From the NCBI RefSeq assembly GCF_002646595.1, contig NZ_PDUD01000033.1, positions 62,001 through 126,000 on the forward strand: a DNA stretch of 64,000 nt, in the 5' to 3' direction. The position numbers were made by a program, and so were the translations under genes. Below the pieces are notes generated by a model. The model made no database searches, had not been told where the DNA came from, and was given only the letters and a program-made list of their open reading frames with translations. Shown here piece by piece: positions 52,951 through 60,868 of the stretch. The DNA is from Flavilitoribacter nigricans DSM 23189 = NBRC 102662. GTDB lineage: Bacteria; Bacteroidota; Bacteroidia; Chitinophagales; Saprospiraceae. Position 1 is the first letter of the stretch; each line of letters begins with the position of its first letter.

Positions 52951-53009
52951 CTCTGATCCCGTGCTGCTCGGACCCCAAAAAACTTTTTTCGCTCCAAATA
53001 GTATTGCTC

Positions 53010-54404
53010 ATGAAATTGATCAGCCTGCTGAAGCATTGGTTGAATGCTACACCTATGTCCCCGGCTCCGGTGCCGGCTGCGCAGCAACTACAAAACCGGA
53101 AAATGGTAAAAGTGCCCACTAACTGGCAACTGGACCAATCGTCACCCGCGCCGGCGATTGTAGACAGTAAGCCGAACGCGACAGAAAAAACGCCTCTAAA
53201 AACCGCTCGTCTGATTATGGTCTCCGCTCACAACAACAACAAATTTTACGAAATGAAAGAGCAGCCCGACGGCACGTTCCTGGTCGCCTACGGGCGGGTA
53301 GGGACGGCGGGGACCTCCGTTTCCTATCCCATGCGATTGTGGGATAGGAAGATCCGGGAAAAACTGCAAAAGGGTTACTTAGACCAGACTCATCTTTTTG
53401 CCGAAGAGATCGCCCACACGGGCCTGGAAGCGATCGAGCACCCCGGTGTGCGTGGTCTGATGAGTTTTCTGGTGAATGCGGCCCGACAATCCATCCGGCA
53501 CAACTATCAGGTATCGGCCGAACAGGTTACCCAGGTCCAGGTGGATCAGGCACAACTTGTTCTGGACCAACTGGTGGATCTGGGGACCAAAACCAAAGTG
53601 CCGGGCGAGATCAACGAATTGCTGCTGGATCTCTACCGCATTATTCCCCGGAGAATGCGTAAAGTTCAGGATCACCTGATCGAAGCGCTGGATACGGAGG
53701 AAGACCGGTCCGAACTGGACAATTTACTGGCTGCCGAACAGGCCACCCTGGACGTCATGCGCGGACAGGTGAAAATGAACACCCAGCGTCAGGAGCAAGG
53801 CACCGAACCCACCGACCTGTTGCGCTCCATGGGGCTCAGCGTAGAGCCCGTTACCGAAGATGCGAGCATCCGCCACATCCGGGAAATGATGGGGAAAGAC
53901 GCCCGCAAATTCCACCGTGCTTACGCCGTGATCAACCACCACACCCAACGCTCCTTCGATCAGTTTCTGGAAGGCGCTGCGGATAAGGAGACCCGGCTTT
54001 TCTGGCACGGAAGCCGAAATGAGAACTGGCTGTCCATTCTGGGTAGCGGTCTGGTACTGAGGCCGGCGAATGCCGTGATCACCGGAAAGATGTTTGGTTA
54101 CGGACTCTATTTCGCGGACAAGTGCCGGAAATCCCTGAATTATTCTTCCCTGCGCGGTTCCTACTGGTCCGGCGGAACCCAAAACCGGGCCTATCTGGCA
54201 CTTTACGACGTCCACATCGGGAAGCCGCTGAAGATTAAGAACCATCAGGGCTGGTGCTACGAACTTACCGAAGAAAATCTGCGCAAGCGGGGTAATTACG
54301 ACTCCCTTTTTGCCCAGGGAGGTGCCGATCTGATCAACAATGAATACATCGTTTACAACCAGGCCCAGTGCACCGTACGCTATCTGATCGAATTGAGGGA
54401 TTAA
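53010..54404 (+). CDS. Bacterial poly(ADP-ribose) polymerase-like protein (WGR + helical + catalytic domains)
   Basis: From ATG 53010 this is a 464-aa protein (TTG 53004 would add two). Residues about 66-128 are a WGR domain in which the signature reads YGRVGTAGTS. Residues about 135-255 are helical and match the PARP regulatory domain (LVLDQLVDLGTKTKVPGEINELLLDLYRIIP). Residues about 285-464 are the ADP-ribosyltransferase fold with an intact triad: His333 in LFWHGSRNENW, Tyr367 in GYGLYFADKCRKS and Glu445 in NNEYIVYNQAQ. That H-Y-E set is the one of chain-forming animal PARPs. It uses NAD+ to modify proteins or nucleic acid, probably upon DNA breaks sensed by WGR. The next gene is 32 bp downstream. 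Confidence 0.92.
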   Translation: MKLISLLKHWLNATPMSPAPVPAAQQLQNRKMVKVPTNWQLDQSSPAPAIVDSKPNATEKTPLKTARLIMVSAHNNNKFYEMKEQPDGTFLVAYGRVGTAGTSVSYPMRLWDRKIREKLQKGYLDQTHLFAEEIAHTGLEAIEHPGVRGLMSFLVNAARQSIRHNYQVSAEQVTQVQVDQAQLVLDQLVDLGTKTKVPGEINELLLDLYRIIPRRMRKVQDHLIEALDTEEDRSELDNLLAAEQATLDVMRGQVKMNTQRQEQGTEPTDLLRSMGLSVEPVTEDASIRHIREMMGKDARKFHRAYAVINHHTQRSFDQFLEGAADKETRLFWHGSRNENWLSILGSGLVLRPANAVITGKMFGYGLYFADKCRKSLNYSSLRGSYWSGGTQNRAYLALYDVHIGKPLKIKNHQGWCYELTEENLRKRGNYDSLFAQGGADLINNEYIVYNQAQCTVRYLIELRD

Positions 54405-54436
54405 CCGAAAACGTCCACCGTCAAATTAAACTTACT

Positions 54437-55402
54437 ATGTCCAATTCTCTACAAACATTGCAACCCGAGATCGTGTGCCAGATCACCGAAGCATTGATGT
54501 TGACACACGGTACGACTACTACCCTGGAAGTAAAAAAAGAATTGCGTGAACAAGGTTTTTTCGCCGTACAGGAAGAGGTCTCCGCTTTGATGGCGGGCCT
54601 GGCCGAGGAACGCAACTGGAAATTTTGGTCCAACGGCCGTTTTCGGGTCTATTCCTTTGCCGAGGATACGGATGAACGATTGTATCACTACCTGAAAAAA
54701 GACGATAAAAGCTGGGAGATCCTGGTGGATGGGAAATGGCAGGTTGTTTCGGAGGGGAACGCAGCCCGCACTACGCCCTGCAATTACCAGGAATTTCCCA
54801 GCAATCGCCACGCTATTGCCCATGCTGCCGGTCTGCTCATGATCCAGGAAAGCAAAGGTTATGTACCGACCATGCCACGGGGGCTCAATCTGCAGCACCG
54901 CTACCGCTACCGGGAATTCATTCGTCAGCATCCGGTGTCCTGTGTGTTGTCTTTCCGGCAGGGACTACAGAATGAGATCTATCCGGCAAAATTCCAGTTG
55001 CACGATCAGGTCGCCCATGGCGCTTTGACGGTTCACCGCCGGGTGGGTTACGCTTTTGATCTGCTGCGGGAAGATGCCCGCGCCTTCGCTCTGCCGGCCC
55101 GGGAAGTTAATGCCTGGAAAGTCGCCGATGAGTTGTTCGAAAAAGGATTTTTCTTGGGGGAAGCCCAGGTTTCCGAATCAGCCACGCTGGCGTCCGGAGA
55201 ACGTATGGGCCGCTGGAATCTCCTGGAGGCCGACGAAGCGGCGAAGCGCACCGAGTTGCATCTCAAAACCTCCGGGATCTACAAAGCAGAATTCTACTAT
55301 AAGAATGATCGCCGGATCGAATTGAGTTACGAAAACTGGCAACCCGAGACGGAACTCTGGCCGATGGTCTGTTTGCTGTTGGGGATCGTTGCCGATAGCT
55401 AG
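54437..55402 (+). CDS. PARP-linked protein with winged-helix-like and WGR-like regions
   Basis: From ATG 54437 this is a 321-aa protein. Residues about 1-75 look like a winged helix: EIVCQITEALMLTHGTTTTLEV, then ELREQGFFAVQEEVSALMAGLA and a wing KFWSNGRFRVYSF. Residues about 85-145 resemble a degenerate WGR domain: KSWEILVDGKWQVVSEG, then FPSNRHAIAHAAGLLMIQESKGYV. The C-terminal 170 residues are unassigned. It lies 32 bp after the PARP gene on the same strand, with no hairpin between, so the two are one unit. It could bring the PARP to DNA, be its target or hold it in check. I know no family name. Confidence 0.65.
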   Translation: MSNSLQTLQPEIVCQITEALMLTHGTTTTLEVKKELREQGFFAVQEEVSALMAGLAEERNWKFWSNGRFRVYSFAEDTDERLYHYLKKDDKSWEILVDGKWQVVSEGNAARTTPCNYQEFPSNRHAIAHAAGLLMIQESKGYVPTMPRGLNLQHRYRYREFIRQHPVSCVLSFRQGLQNEIYPAKFQLHDQVAHGALTVHRRVGYAFDLLREDARAFALPAREVNAWKVADELFEKGFFLGEAQVSESATLASGERMGRWNLLEADEAAKRTELHLKTSGIYKAEFYYKNDRRIELSYENWQPETELWPMVCLLLGIVADS

Positions 55403-55563
55403 AAAGGTACGAGGGCTGGAACGGGGCGTCATTTTCTCGCCGCGTAGCCTGAAGCTCTCCCAATTGCTGTATCTTCCGACTGACTTTAAATGGCCTGACC
55501 GGGCACTTGCCGGCTTCAACACCGGCGCATCTTACCCGGTAGCCTGACCTAAAACCCTAAATT

Positions 55564-56340
55564 ATGTTCTACGGCTCCGCTCCGGTCCTCTTCGTCAGGG
55601 ATCTCCGCACCTCACTGGACTATTACTGTGATGTACTCGGTTTTCACCGGCCCCGGCTGTGGGGTGATCCACCGAATTTTGCCATGCCCAAACGGGAAAA
55701 CATGATCCTGATGTTGTCCCAGCCGGAAGATGCTACCCGCATAGCGCCCAATCGGGACATCTGGGATCTGTACTTCTGGGTGCAGGATGCCCGGCAACTG
55801 TTTGCCGAATTCAGCGGGAAGGGGGCCGTCGTGCAACAGGAGCCCATTTACAAGTCGGAATACGGCAATCTGGAATTTATCATCGAAGACCCGGACGGCT
55901 ATACCCTTGCCTTCGCCCAGGGGATGACGGAAGACGCCTTTTTTGCCGGAGAGACCCGGGAAGCAAAAGATCGCACGGAACTGCTGTATATGTGTCCGGT
56001 GCTGGCCTCCGCCGACGTAGCCCGGGATATCCGCTGGTACGAAACCAAGCTGGGTTTTAAGAATGTATTTGACAGTACGCACTATTCGGACGGACCGGCG
56101 GATTACGCCGTGCTGCGGCGACAGGACCTTATCCTGCACCTGCAAATGCAGTTTCCGCAGGACATGACGTCAACCGATGTACGGATCGAAGTGAAAAATA
56201 TCGGACCCTTGTTTCGGGAATATGTGGAAAAAGGAGTGGTGGAGGAAGCGGCGATGCGACGGCAGACAGCCTGGGGCACCAATGAGTTCGGCCTCTTTGA
56301 TCCCAGTGGTAACCGGATCACCTTTCTGGAAGATATTTAA
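55564..56340 (+). CDS. Two-domain VOC (glyoxalase/bleomycin-resistance) family protein
   Basis: This 258-aa protein has two vicinal-oxygen-chelate modules. The first (about 1-120) opens GSAPVLFVRDLRTSLDYYCDVLGF and ends FIIEDPDGYTLAFAQ. The second (about 145-258) opens VLASADVARDIRWYETKLGF and ends FGLFDPSGNRITFLEDI. The final Glu residues are at the usual metal-ligand places. VOC proteins may be glyoxalases, dioxygenases or drug-binding proteins; the substrate is unknown. It starts about 160 bp after the PARP-linked gene and may or may not share its transcript. Confidence 0.88.
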   Translation: MFYGSAPVLFVRDLRTSLDYYCDVLGFHRPRLWGDPPNFAMPKRENMILMLSQPEDATRIAPNRDIWDLYFWVQDARQLFAEFSGKGAVVQQEPIYKSEYGNLEFIIEDPDGYTLAFAQGMTEDAFFAGETREAKDRTELLYMCPVLASADVARDIRWYETKLGFKNVFDSTHYSDGPADYAVLRRQDLILHLQMQFPQDMTSTDVRIEVKNIGPLFREYVEKGVVEEAAMRRQTAWGTNEFGLFDPSGNRITFLEDI

Positions 56341-56343
56341 CAG

Positions 56344-56396
56344 AATGCTGGACAGCAGCGAGCCCAGATATTTTCGGCCCGCTGCTATCCGGCATT
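56344..56396. terminator. Bidirectional hairpin between convergent VOC and SCO genes
   Basis: AATGCTGGACAGCAGCG (56344-56360) and CGCTGCTATCCGGCATT (56380-56396) pair over 17 positions with two G-U wobbles and a 19-nt loop. It fills the 60-bp gap between two convergent genes and probably ends both transcripts. Confidence 0.6.
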
Positions 56397-56400
56397 AGGT

Positions 56401-57024
56401 TTAGAAATCGTTGGCCAGCAGCCAGTCGATATCCTCGATCAATTCGTCCATCTTTTCGGCTACCGTGCCGTTAGCGAACGAACGGATGTGGCCGTTCTTA
56501 TCCACCAGGATCACCCATCCGCTATGATCGAAGCCGCCGGGCGCATCCGGATCCTCGCGGGCAATGCTCAGGTAATCATTTGCGATGTCGTAGATGTCAT
56601 CGCGGTCACCGGTTACAAAATGCCATTTGTCCGAGCTCACCGCCAGTCCGTCCGCATATTCCTTGAGGCGGGCCACTGAATCCCTTTTGGTATCAATGGT
56701 GTGCGACAGCAGCAACAGCCGATCGTCATTTTCAAAGCGGTCGTAAATCCGTAGCATTTGCTGTTTCACCTTCGGACAGATCGTCGGGCAGGAAGTGAAA
56801 AAGAAATCCGCTACGTAGGCTCTACCGTTAAAAGTAGAATTATTCACCACCTGGCTGTCCTGATCCACAAAGGAAAAGGCCGGAATAGTGTGGTAGGTGG
56901 TATCACCGGTATTCGGATCTATATCGTGGTTGCCGATAATGGGCAGTTCCTCCGGTTCTGCAGTTTCGCTGCAGGCTGCGAACAGCACCGTTAGTAGGAA
57001 TAAGCTGATTGGTAGATATCTCAT
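56401..57024 (-). CDS. SCO1/SenC-family copper-binding lipoprotein
   Basis: This 207-aa protein has a lipoprotein signal (Cys18 in VLFAAC). The thioredoxin-like SCO domain has the copper-binding pair Cys79-P-T-I-Cys83 and the third ligand His167 in GGFDHSGWVILVD. SCO proteins deliver copper to the CuA site of cytochrome c oxidase or act as thiol reductases. No oxidase subunit is in the window. The helical lipoprotein encoded upstream on the same strand may be a partner. Confidence 0.93.
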   Translation of the reverse strand: MRYLPISLFLLTVLFAACSETAEPEELPIIGNHDIDPNTGDTTYHTIPAFSFVDQDSQVVNNSTFNGRAYVADFFFTSCPTICPKVKQQMLRIYDRFENDDRLLLLSHTIDTKRDSVARLKEYADGLAVSSDKWHFVTGDRDDIYDIANDYLSIAREDPDAPGGFDHSGWVILVDKNGHIRSFANGTVAEKMDELIEDIDWLLANDF

Positions 57025-57355
57025 GATTGATGATGTTTCTTTTTAGGGGCAGGTCCCGCCGGTTGGCTACTGAGCAAATGATCCCTGCACCAACGTTTTT
57101 ATAGATCAACGAGCTGGATACCCGTTGGGTCGATCGCCGGTTGAAATTTGGGGTGAAATACCCGGAAAATGACATTAATCGGACCGAACCCGGTTTCTTG
57201 GCCGCACCTTCGGATCTTTTTTTAAAAATGAGCGGTGGGGGCGGGGAGATGGGGTGATTGGGAGAAGGGGAGAAAAGGAGTGCCTTCTCCAAATCGTCTC
57301 ATCATCCTGTCTTTCTAACTTTGGCCGTACAATTTCGGGCCGGAGCGATGGTGCC
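57025..57355. other. Intergenic region between helical lipoprotein and SCO genes
   Basis: This 331-bp region separates two minus-strand genes. I see no gene, no exact promoter box and no strong hairpin. Confidence 0.4.
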
Positions 57356-57856
57356 TTATTCTACTTCGAGCGCTTTCAGGATACTGTCGGCTTTGGCCAT
57401 GCTGTTGTTCATCTCCTCCCGCACCAGGATAATGGACTGTTCCTGATCTTTGAGGTATTTAATGATCGCATCGTGGGCTTCCGACTCCTGGAGCGGTTTC
57501 AGTTGTTTGAGGTTGTGCATCCAGTCCCACATGCCTTCGTCGGCCGATTCGAGTTCCTGAATGGCGATGGATATATCGTCTTTGGTAGCCGTATCGAGCG
57601 ACTCATTGCTTTCCCACTGCGTTTTCAGTGATTTGGTCAGCTGATGCATGGTTCCCATTTTAGGCATTACTTCGTCGTGAATGGCCATTACTTTATCCCA
57701 GGTCTGTTGCTGGGAGGTCAGCTGGTCCGTCGTAAACCTGGAATCACTCGTTTCCGCTGCTGTCGTTTCTTCCGAATTGGAGGTGGCTTTATTACCACAG
57801 GCCATAAAAGTTACGGAGACCAGCAGGGCAAAAGCCGAAACAAAAAATAATTTCAT
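57356..57856 (-). CDS. Helical lipoprotein of unknown function
   Basis: This 166-aa protein has a lipoprotein signal (SVTFMACGN). After a Thr/Ser/Glu-rich linker the remainder forms a long helical bundle (QQQTWDKVMAIHDEVMPKMGTMHQLTK, and YLKDQEQSIILVREEMNNSMAK). Similar lipoproteins of Bacteroidota are given the loose name viral A-type inclusion protein, which has no functional meaning. It lies 331 bp upstream of the SCO gene, on the same strand. A role in copper or redox is only inferred from that. Confidence 0.65.
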   Translation of the reverse strand: MKLFFVSAFALLVSVTFMACGNKATSNSEETTAAETSDSRFTTDQLTSQQQTWDKVMAIHDEVMPKMGTMHQLTKSLKTQWESNESLDTATKDDISIAIQELESADEGMWDWMHNLKQLKPLQESEAHDAIIKYLKDQEQSIILVREEMNNSMAKADSILKALEVE

Positions 57857-58061
57857 AGCAAATGTTTTTCAGACCGGTAAGTTAAGCAAAATGCATTATC
57901 CGGGCTGTCCTAATTGAGTTGAAGCATAGTTATGTTGAGTACTCCTCAAAAATTTTACAATAATAAAACAGCAAAGTAGATCGCATCGATCAGCCGCGGG
58001 CCGGTTTTTTTCAATGGCCCATATTAGCGGGGCCACGGAGGTGGCGGGGAGCATAAAAAAA

Positions 58062-58088
58062 GGGATCCCGGAATGATGCCGGGATCCC
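58062..58088 (-). terminator. Intrinsic terminator of the distal small secreted-protein gene
   Basis: GGGATCCCGG (58062-58071) and CCGGGATCCC (58079-58088) form a perfect 10-bp stem with a 7-nt loop. On the minus strand it is followed by seven U (A run at 58055-58061). It lies 25 bp after the stop. Confidence 0.8.
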
Positions 58089-58112
58089 AGGGGGGATATA
58101 TATCGAATTGGG

Positions 58113-58478
58113 TTATTCGGAAATATTGGACAAAAAGATCTGCCGGTCCTTGACCAGGATGATCTGCTTTTTGGTGGTTGCCCCCTGCCTGACTTCAAAA
58201 ATGTAGCGTCCGCCGGCCAGGTTTTCCAGGTGTACTTTCGTGGAATAGCCATTGTGATTCCGAACAAATGCCCGGTAGAAGGTCGTCTTTTCGTCGATGC
58301 TCGTGATACTCACGGTGGTGTGCATTTTTTGCAGGTTCATCACCTGATACACCATGGCGTTATCGTTGACTATTTTGGTTTGCAGGTTAAAATTACTCTC
58401 CGGCTTACCGTCGTTGGCGTGCAGAGAAAAACTAATGGCCATCAGGGCGATCAGGAAGAAAGATTTGAAGATGTTCAT
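58113..58478 (-). CDS. Small secreted Ig-like protein, paralogue A
   Basis: From the ATG at 58478 this is a 121-aa protein with a signal peptide (MNIFKSFFLIALMAISFSLHA). The mature about 97 residues form a single beta-sandwich-like domain (VYQVMNLQKMHTTVSITSID, FVRNHNGYSTKVHLENLAGGRYIFEV, IILVKDRQIFLS). This is similar in plan to the T9SS C-terminal sorting domain, but it forms the whole protein. Its paralogue lies 188 bp upstream. Earlier in-frame starts would bury the signal. Function is unknown. Confidence 0.7.
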   Translation of the reverse strand: MNIFKSFFLIALMAISFSLHANDGKPESNFNLQTKIVNDNAMVYQVMNLQKMHTTVSITSIDEKTTFYRAFVRNHNGYSTKVHLENLAGGRYIFEVRQGATTKKQIILVKDRQIFLSNISE

Positions 58479-58602
58479 AACACTAAGGGTTTTAATTATC
58501 ATGTATATCCCCTGAATTTGGAAGGACAGAAAATGGTTACCCTTAGCCGGTAAAATTTTTTCGGAAAGTGGAAGAGACAGTAAACTTGCGGGAAGCGCCA
58601 AT

Positions 58603-58637
58603 AAAAAATGGAGCTCCGGTACCAGACCGAAGCTCCA
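58603..58637 (-). terminator. Intrinsic terminator of the proximal small secreted-protein gene
   Basis: TGGAGCTCCGGT (58609-58620) and ACCGAAGCTCCA (58626-58637) form a 12-bp stem with one mismatch and a 5-nt loop, followed on the minus strand by a U run (A run 58603-58608). It separates the two paralogues. Confidence 0.75.
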
Positions 58638-58666
58638 ACGCAGTTTGAGTGTTTGGGTTAGATAGA

Positions 58667-59029
58667 TTAACCCTTGACAGAGGATAGTTGCACTTTACTG
58701 TCCCGGACGAGGATCACCTGCGTCTTGGACTGTTCGTTTTGCTCTACCTGGATCATGTAGCGACCGTCGGTAAGTTCCTCCAGATTGATCTTGCGGATGT
58801 ATCCGTTGTGATTGCGGATGTAATCCGTGAAATAAGCAGTTTCGCCATCGAGGCTCAGGATGCTTACTTTCGTTTTTTCCTGCTGCAAATTGTACAACTG
58901 GAGTACCACCACATTGCTTTCCACAACGTGGCTTTTTAGCCGTAGTTCTCCGGTTGGTTCATTGGAAGCTGAAGCATTCAGGGTCATCGCCATCAGGGCG
59001 AGTACGAAAAAAGATTTGAAGATTTTCAT
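58667..59029 (-). CDS. Small secreted Ig-like protein, paralogue B
   Basis: This 120-aa protein has a signal peptide (MKIFKSFFVLALMAMTLNASA) nearly the same as its downstream neighbour. The mature part keeps the same strand order and phrases (VLQLYNLQQEKTKVSILSLD, YIRNHNGYIRKINLEELTDGRYMIQV, VILVRDSKVQLS). The pair arose by tandem duplication, and each copy has its own terminator, so they can be expressed separately. Function is unknown; small periplasmic or surface proteins of this type are common in the group. Confidence 0.72.
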   Translation of the reverse strand: MKIFKSFFVLALMAMTLNASASNEPTGELRLKSHVVESNVVVLQLYNLQQEKTKVSILSLDGETAYFTDYIRNHNGYIRKINLEELTDGRYMIQVEQNEQSKTQVILVRDSKVQLSSVKG

Positions 59030-59368
59030 AAAAAGTCGGGTTTGAAAAATTTGAAATAACAGTCGATTAATCTTTGGGGAGTGTTGTTCGCAGTTAGTAG
59101 TAATGACGGTTGCTGCCCGGGATAAGTTGCAGGGAGCTTCCGTTTTAACACGTTAAAGAGTTGTTAACGCTTTTGGGTGATTGTGGGGACAAAATTGCGG
59201 AAAACGGCTTCGCCGCGCGCAATTCATTTGATAGACGGTAGCTTTTTACCGATGAATGGCAGCAGAGCGCCGGAAAGACATCCGACGTTCTTATTGATAT
59301 ACTGGTTTATAGCGGGAGGATCGGTTGGATAAGGAAAACAAACAGAAGGAGGAAGGTATCGGTGATGG
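59030..59368. other. Intergenic region upstream of the small secreted proteins
   Basis: This 339-bp region holds an inverted repeat TTAAC-AC-GTTAA (59145-59156) and otherwise no recognisable promoter box or gene. Confidence 0.35.
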
Positions 59369-59869
59369 CTACTTTTTATCCTCCTTTCCCGTTTCGTATT
59401 TCTGAATGTACTCGCCGACGATATCGTTGATGATATCCTTGAGCATGGCCCGTTCTACCCGGGCGATGTTGCGCAGTTTTTCCAGCTTCTGCGGTTCGAA
59501 AGTGAGGGTGATCCGGCGGCGTTTGGGAGCTTCTCCCTCGATCTCGATCTTGGAAGGTTCTACGGTATTGCGGATCAGCATATCCAGGCTGCTGCGACGG
59601 CGTTTGGGACGTTTGGGCTTTTCGGCGGGCTCCTGTTTTTTTACTTCCGCCATTTGCCTTTCGAAAGATTCCTCAAAAGTTTCGGACAGGAAAGATTGCA
59701 GGGAGTCGGTAAAGTCCTTGCCGCTGATCTTTTTCTTATCGGCATCGGCGGTTTCGTCCGCTTCCGGTGCACCCTGGTCGGAAGTGGTTGCTTGCTCCTG
59801 CGATTGGGTGTCCTCGATCGGATCCCCAAAGAGACTTTCAAAATTGTCGGTAAATCTTTTCTTAGCCAA
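59369..59869 (-). CDS. ParA-linked protein with C-terminal ribbon-helix-helix
   Basis: This 166-aa protein has an acidic, Gln/Thr-rich first half, a basic cluster at about 90-100 (KPKRPKRRRSS), and a C-terminal strand-helix-helix from about 118 (KRRRITLTFEPQKLEKLRNIARVERAMLKDII). This end has the layout of ribbon-helix-helix DNA-binding proteins. It lies 47 bp after the parA-like gene on the same strand. In type Ib partition systems the centromere-binding protein is an RHH protein, so a ParG/ParR-like role is likely, although it is longer than those. It is not a ParB homologue. Confidence 0.7.
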   Translation of the reverse strand: MAKKRFTDNFESLFGDPIEDTQSQEQATTSDQGAPEADETADADKKKISGKDFTDSLQSFLSETFEESFERQMAEVKKQEPAEKPKRPKRRRSSLDMLIRNTVEPSKIEIEGEAPKRRRITLTFEPQKLEKLRNIARVERAMLKDIINDIVGEYIQKYETGKEDKK

Positions 59870-59916
59870 AACGTTCAGGATTATGTATGATCATTGCCGC
59901 TGAATTGCTAGCTGCA

Positions 59917-60678
59917 TCAACTGGCTTTAACTTGGGTTCGTTCCATGATCTCCTTGCAGAGACTCAAATAATCTTCCGCCCCGGAACTGGTGCCGTTGTA
60001 GGCGAAAATGTCCTGCCGTTGGGCCGGAGCTTCCGCCAGGGCAACATTGTCGCGGATATAGGTCTCGAAGACCAGGTGACCGAAATATTTCTGGATGGTT
60101 TCCACTACATCCCGGTTGAGCACTTTCCGGCCGTCGTACATCGTGGGCAGTACGCCCAGTATATCCAGCTTTTTATTCAGTCGCAGCTTCACTTTCTGGA
60201 TCACCTGCTTAATCTTCGCGAGGCCCTGCAGGGCCAGGAATTCCGTTTGCAGTGGGATCAGGACGTATTCACTACTGGTCAGTGCATTCAGGGTGAGCAG
60301 GCCCAGAGAAGGCGGACAGTCGATGATCACAAAATCATAGGCGTCCCGCACCCCTTCCAGCAATTCTCTTAAGATGTATTCCCGTCCGGCTTCATTGATC
60401 AGCTCCATCTCCGCACCCGAAAGATCCAGAGTAGAAGGGACTACATCCAGCCCGGGGCGCACCGTAACGGGAGCCAGATCGGCTTCGCCGCGCAAGGCTT
60501 CGTAGAGTGTAGTGGATTGCCGGCCGACACCGAGGGAAAGCGACAGATTGGCCTGCGGATCCAGGTCAAGCAAAAGTACGCGCTTATCCAGTTCTACTAG
60601 TCCGGCACCGATATTTATTGTACTGGTGGTTTTGCCAACTCCTCCTTTATGATTCAACAACGAAATGACTATGGCCAT
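59917..60678 (-). CDS. ParA-family P-loop ATPase
   Basis: This 253-aa protein has the deviant Walker A motif KGGVGKTT (residues 11-18), the Walker A' LLLDLDPQANLS, and the switch IIDCPPSLGLLTLNAL. It lacks an N-terminal helix-turn-helix, so it is of the short (Soj/type Ib) class. Such ATPases form dynamic patterns on the nucleoid to move DNA or protein cargo. The usual chromosomal ParB gene is not beside it; an RHH-type protein is instead. It may serve a replicon, an integrated element or a non-DNA cargo. Confidence 0.9.
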   Translation of the reverse strand: MAIVISLLNHKGGVGKTTSTINIGAGLVELDKRVLLLDLDPQANLSLSLGVGRQSTTLYEALRGEADLAPVTVRPGLDVVPSTLDLSGAEMELINEAGREYILRELLEGVRDAYDFVIIDCPPSLGLLTLNALTSSEYVLIPLQTEFLALQGLAKIKQVIQKVKLRLNKKLDILGVLPTMYDGRKVLNRDVVETIQKYFGHLVFETYIRDNVALAEAPAQRQDIFAYNGTSSGAEDYLSLCKEIMERTQVKAS

Positions 60679-60757
60679 AGGTATTCAAACTGTATTTTAT
60701 CAATCGGGGGCTAAAATAGGGATTTTAATATTAATGGCGGATAGTTCGTAAATATCT

Positions 60758-60765
60758 TACCTTTG
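60758..60765 (+). promoter_or_regulatory. -7 promoter box upstream of the TraB/GumN gene
   Basis: TACCTTTG matches TAnnTTTG and lies about 100 bp before the ATG at 60869. No clear TTG is at the -33 distance. Confidence 0.4.
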
Positions 60766-60868
60766 TACAGGAAAACACATCTATCTACGTTTTACACCTA
60801 ATAAAGATACGCTACTTCGTCACTAACCTAGCGTTAAAACTATTATTTATTCCTGAAAATTATTATTG

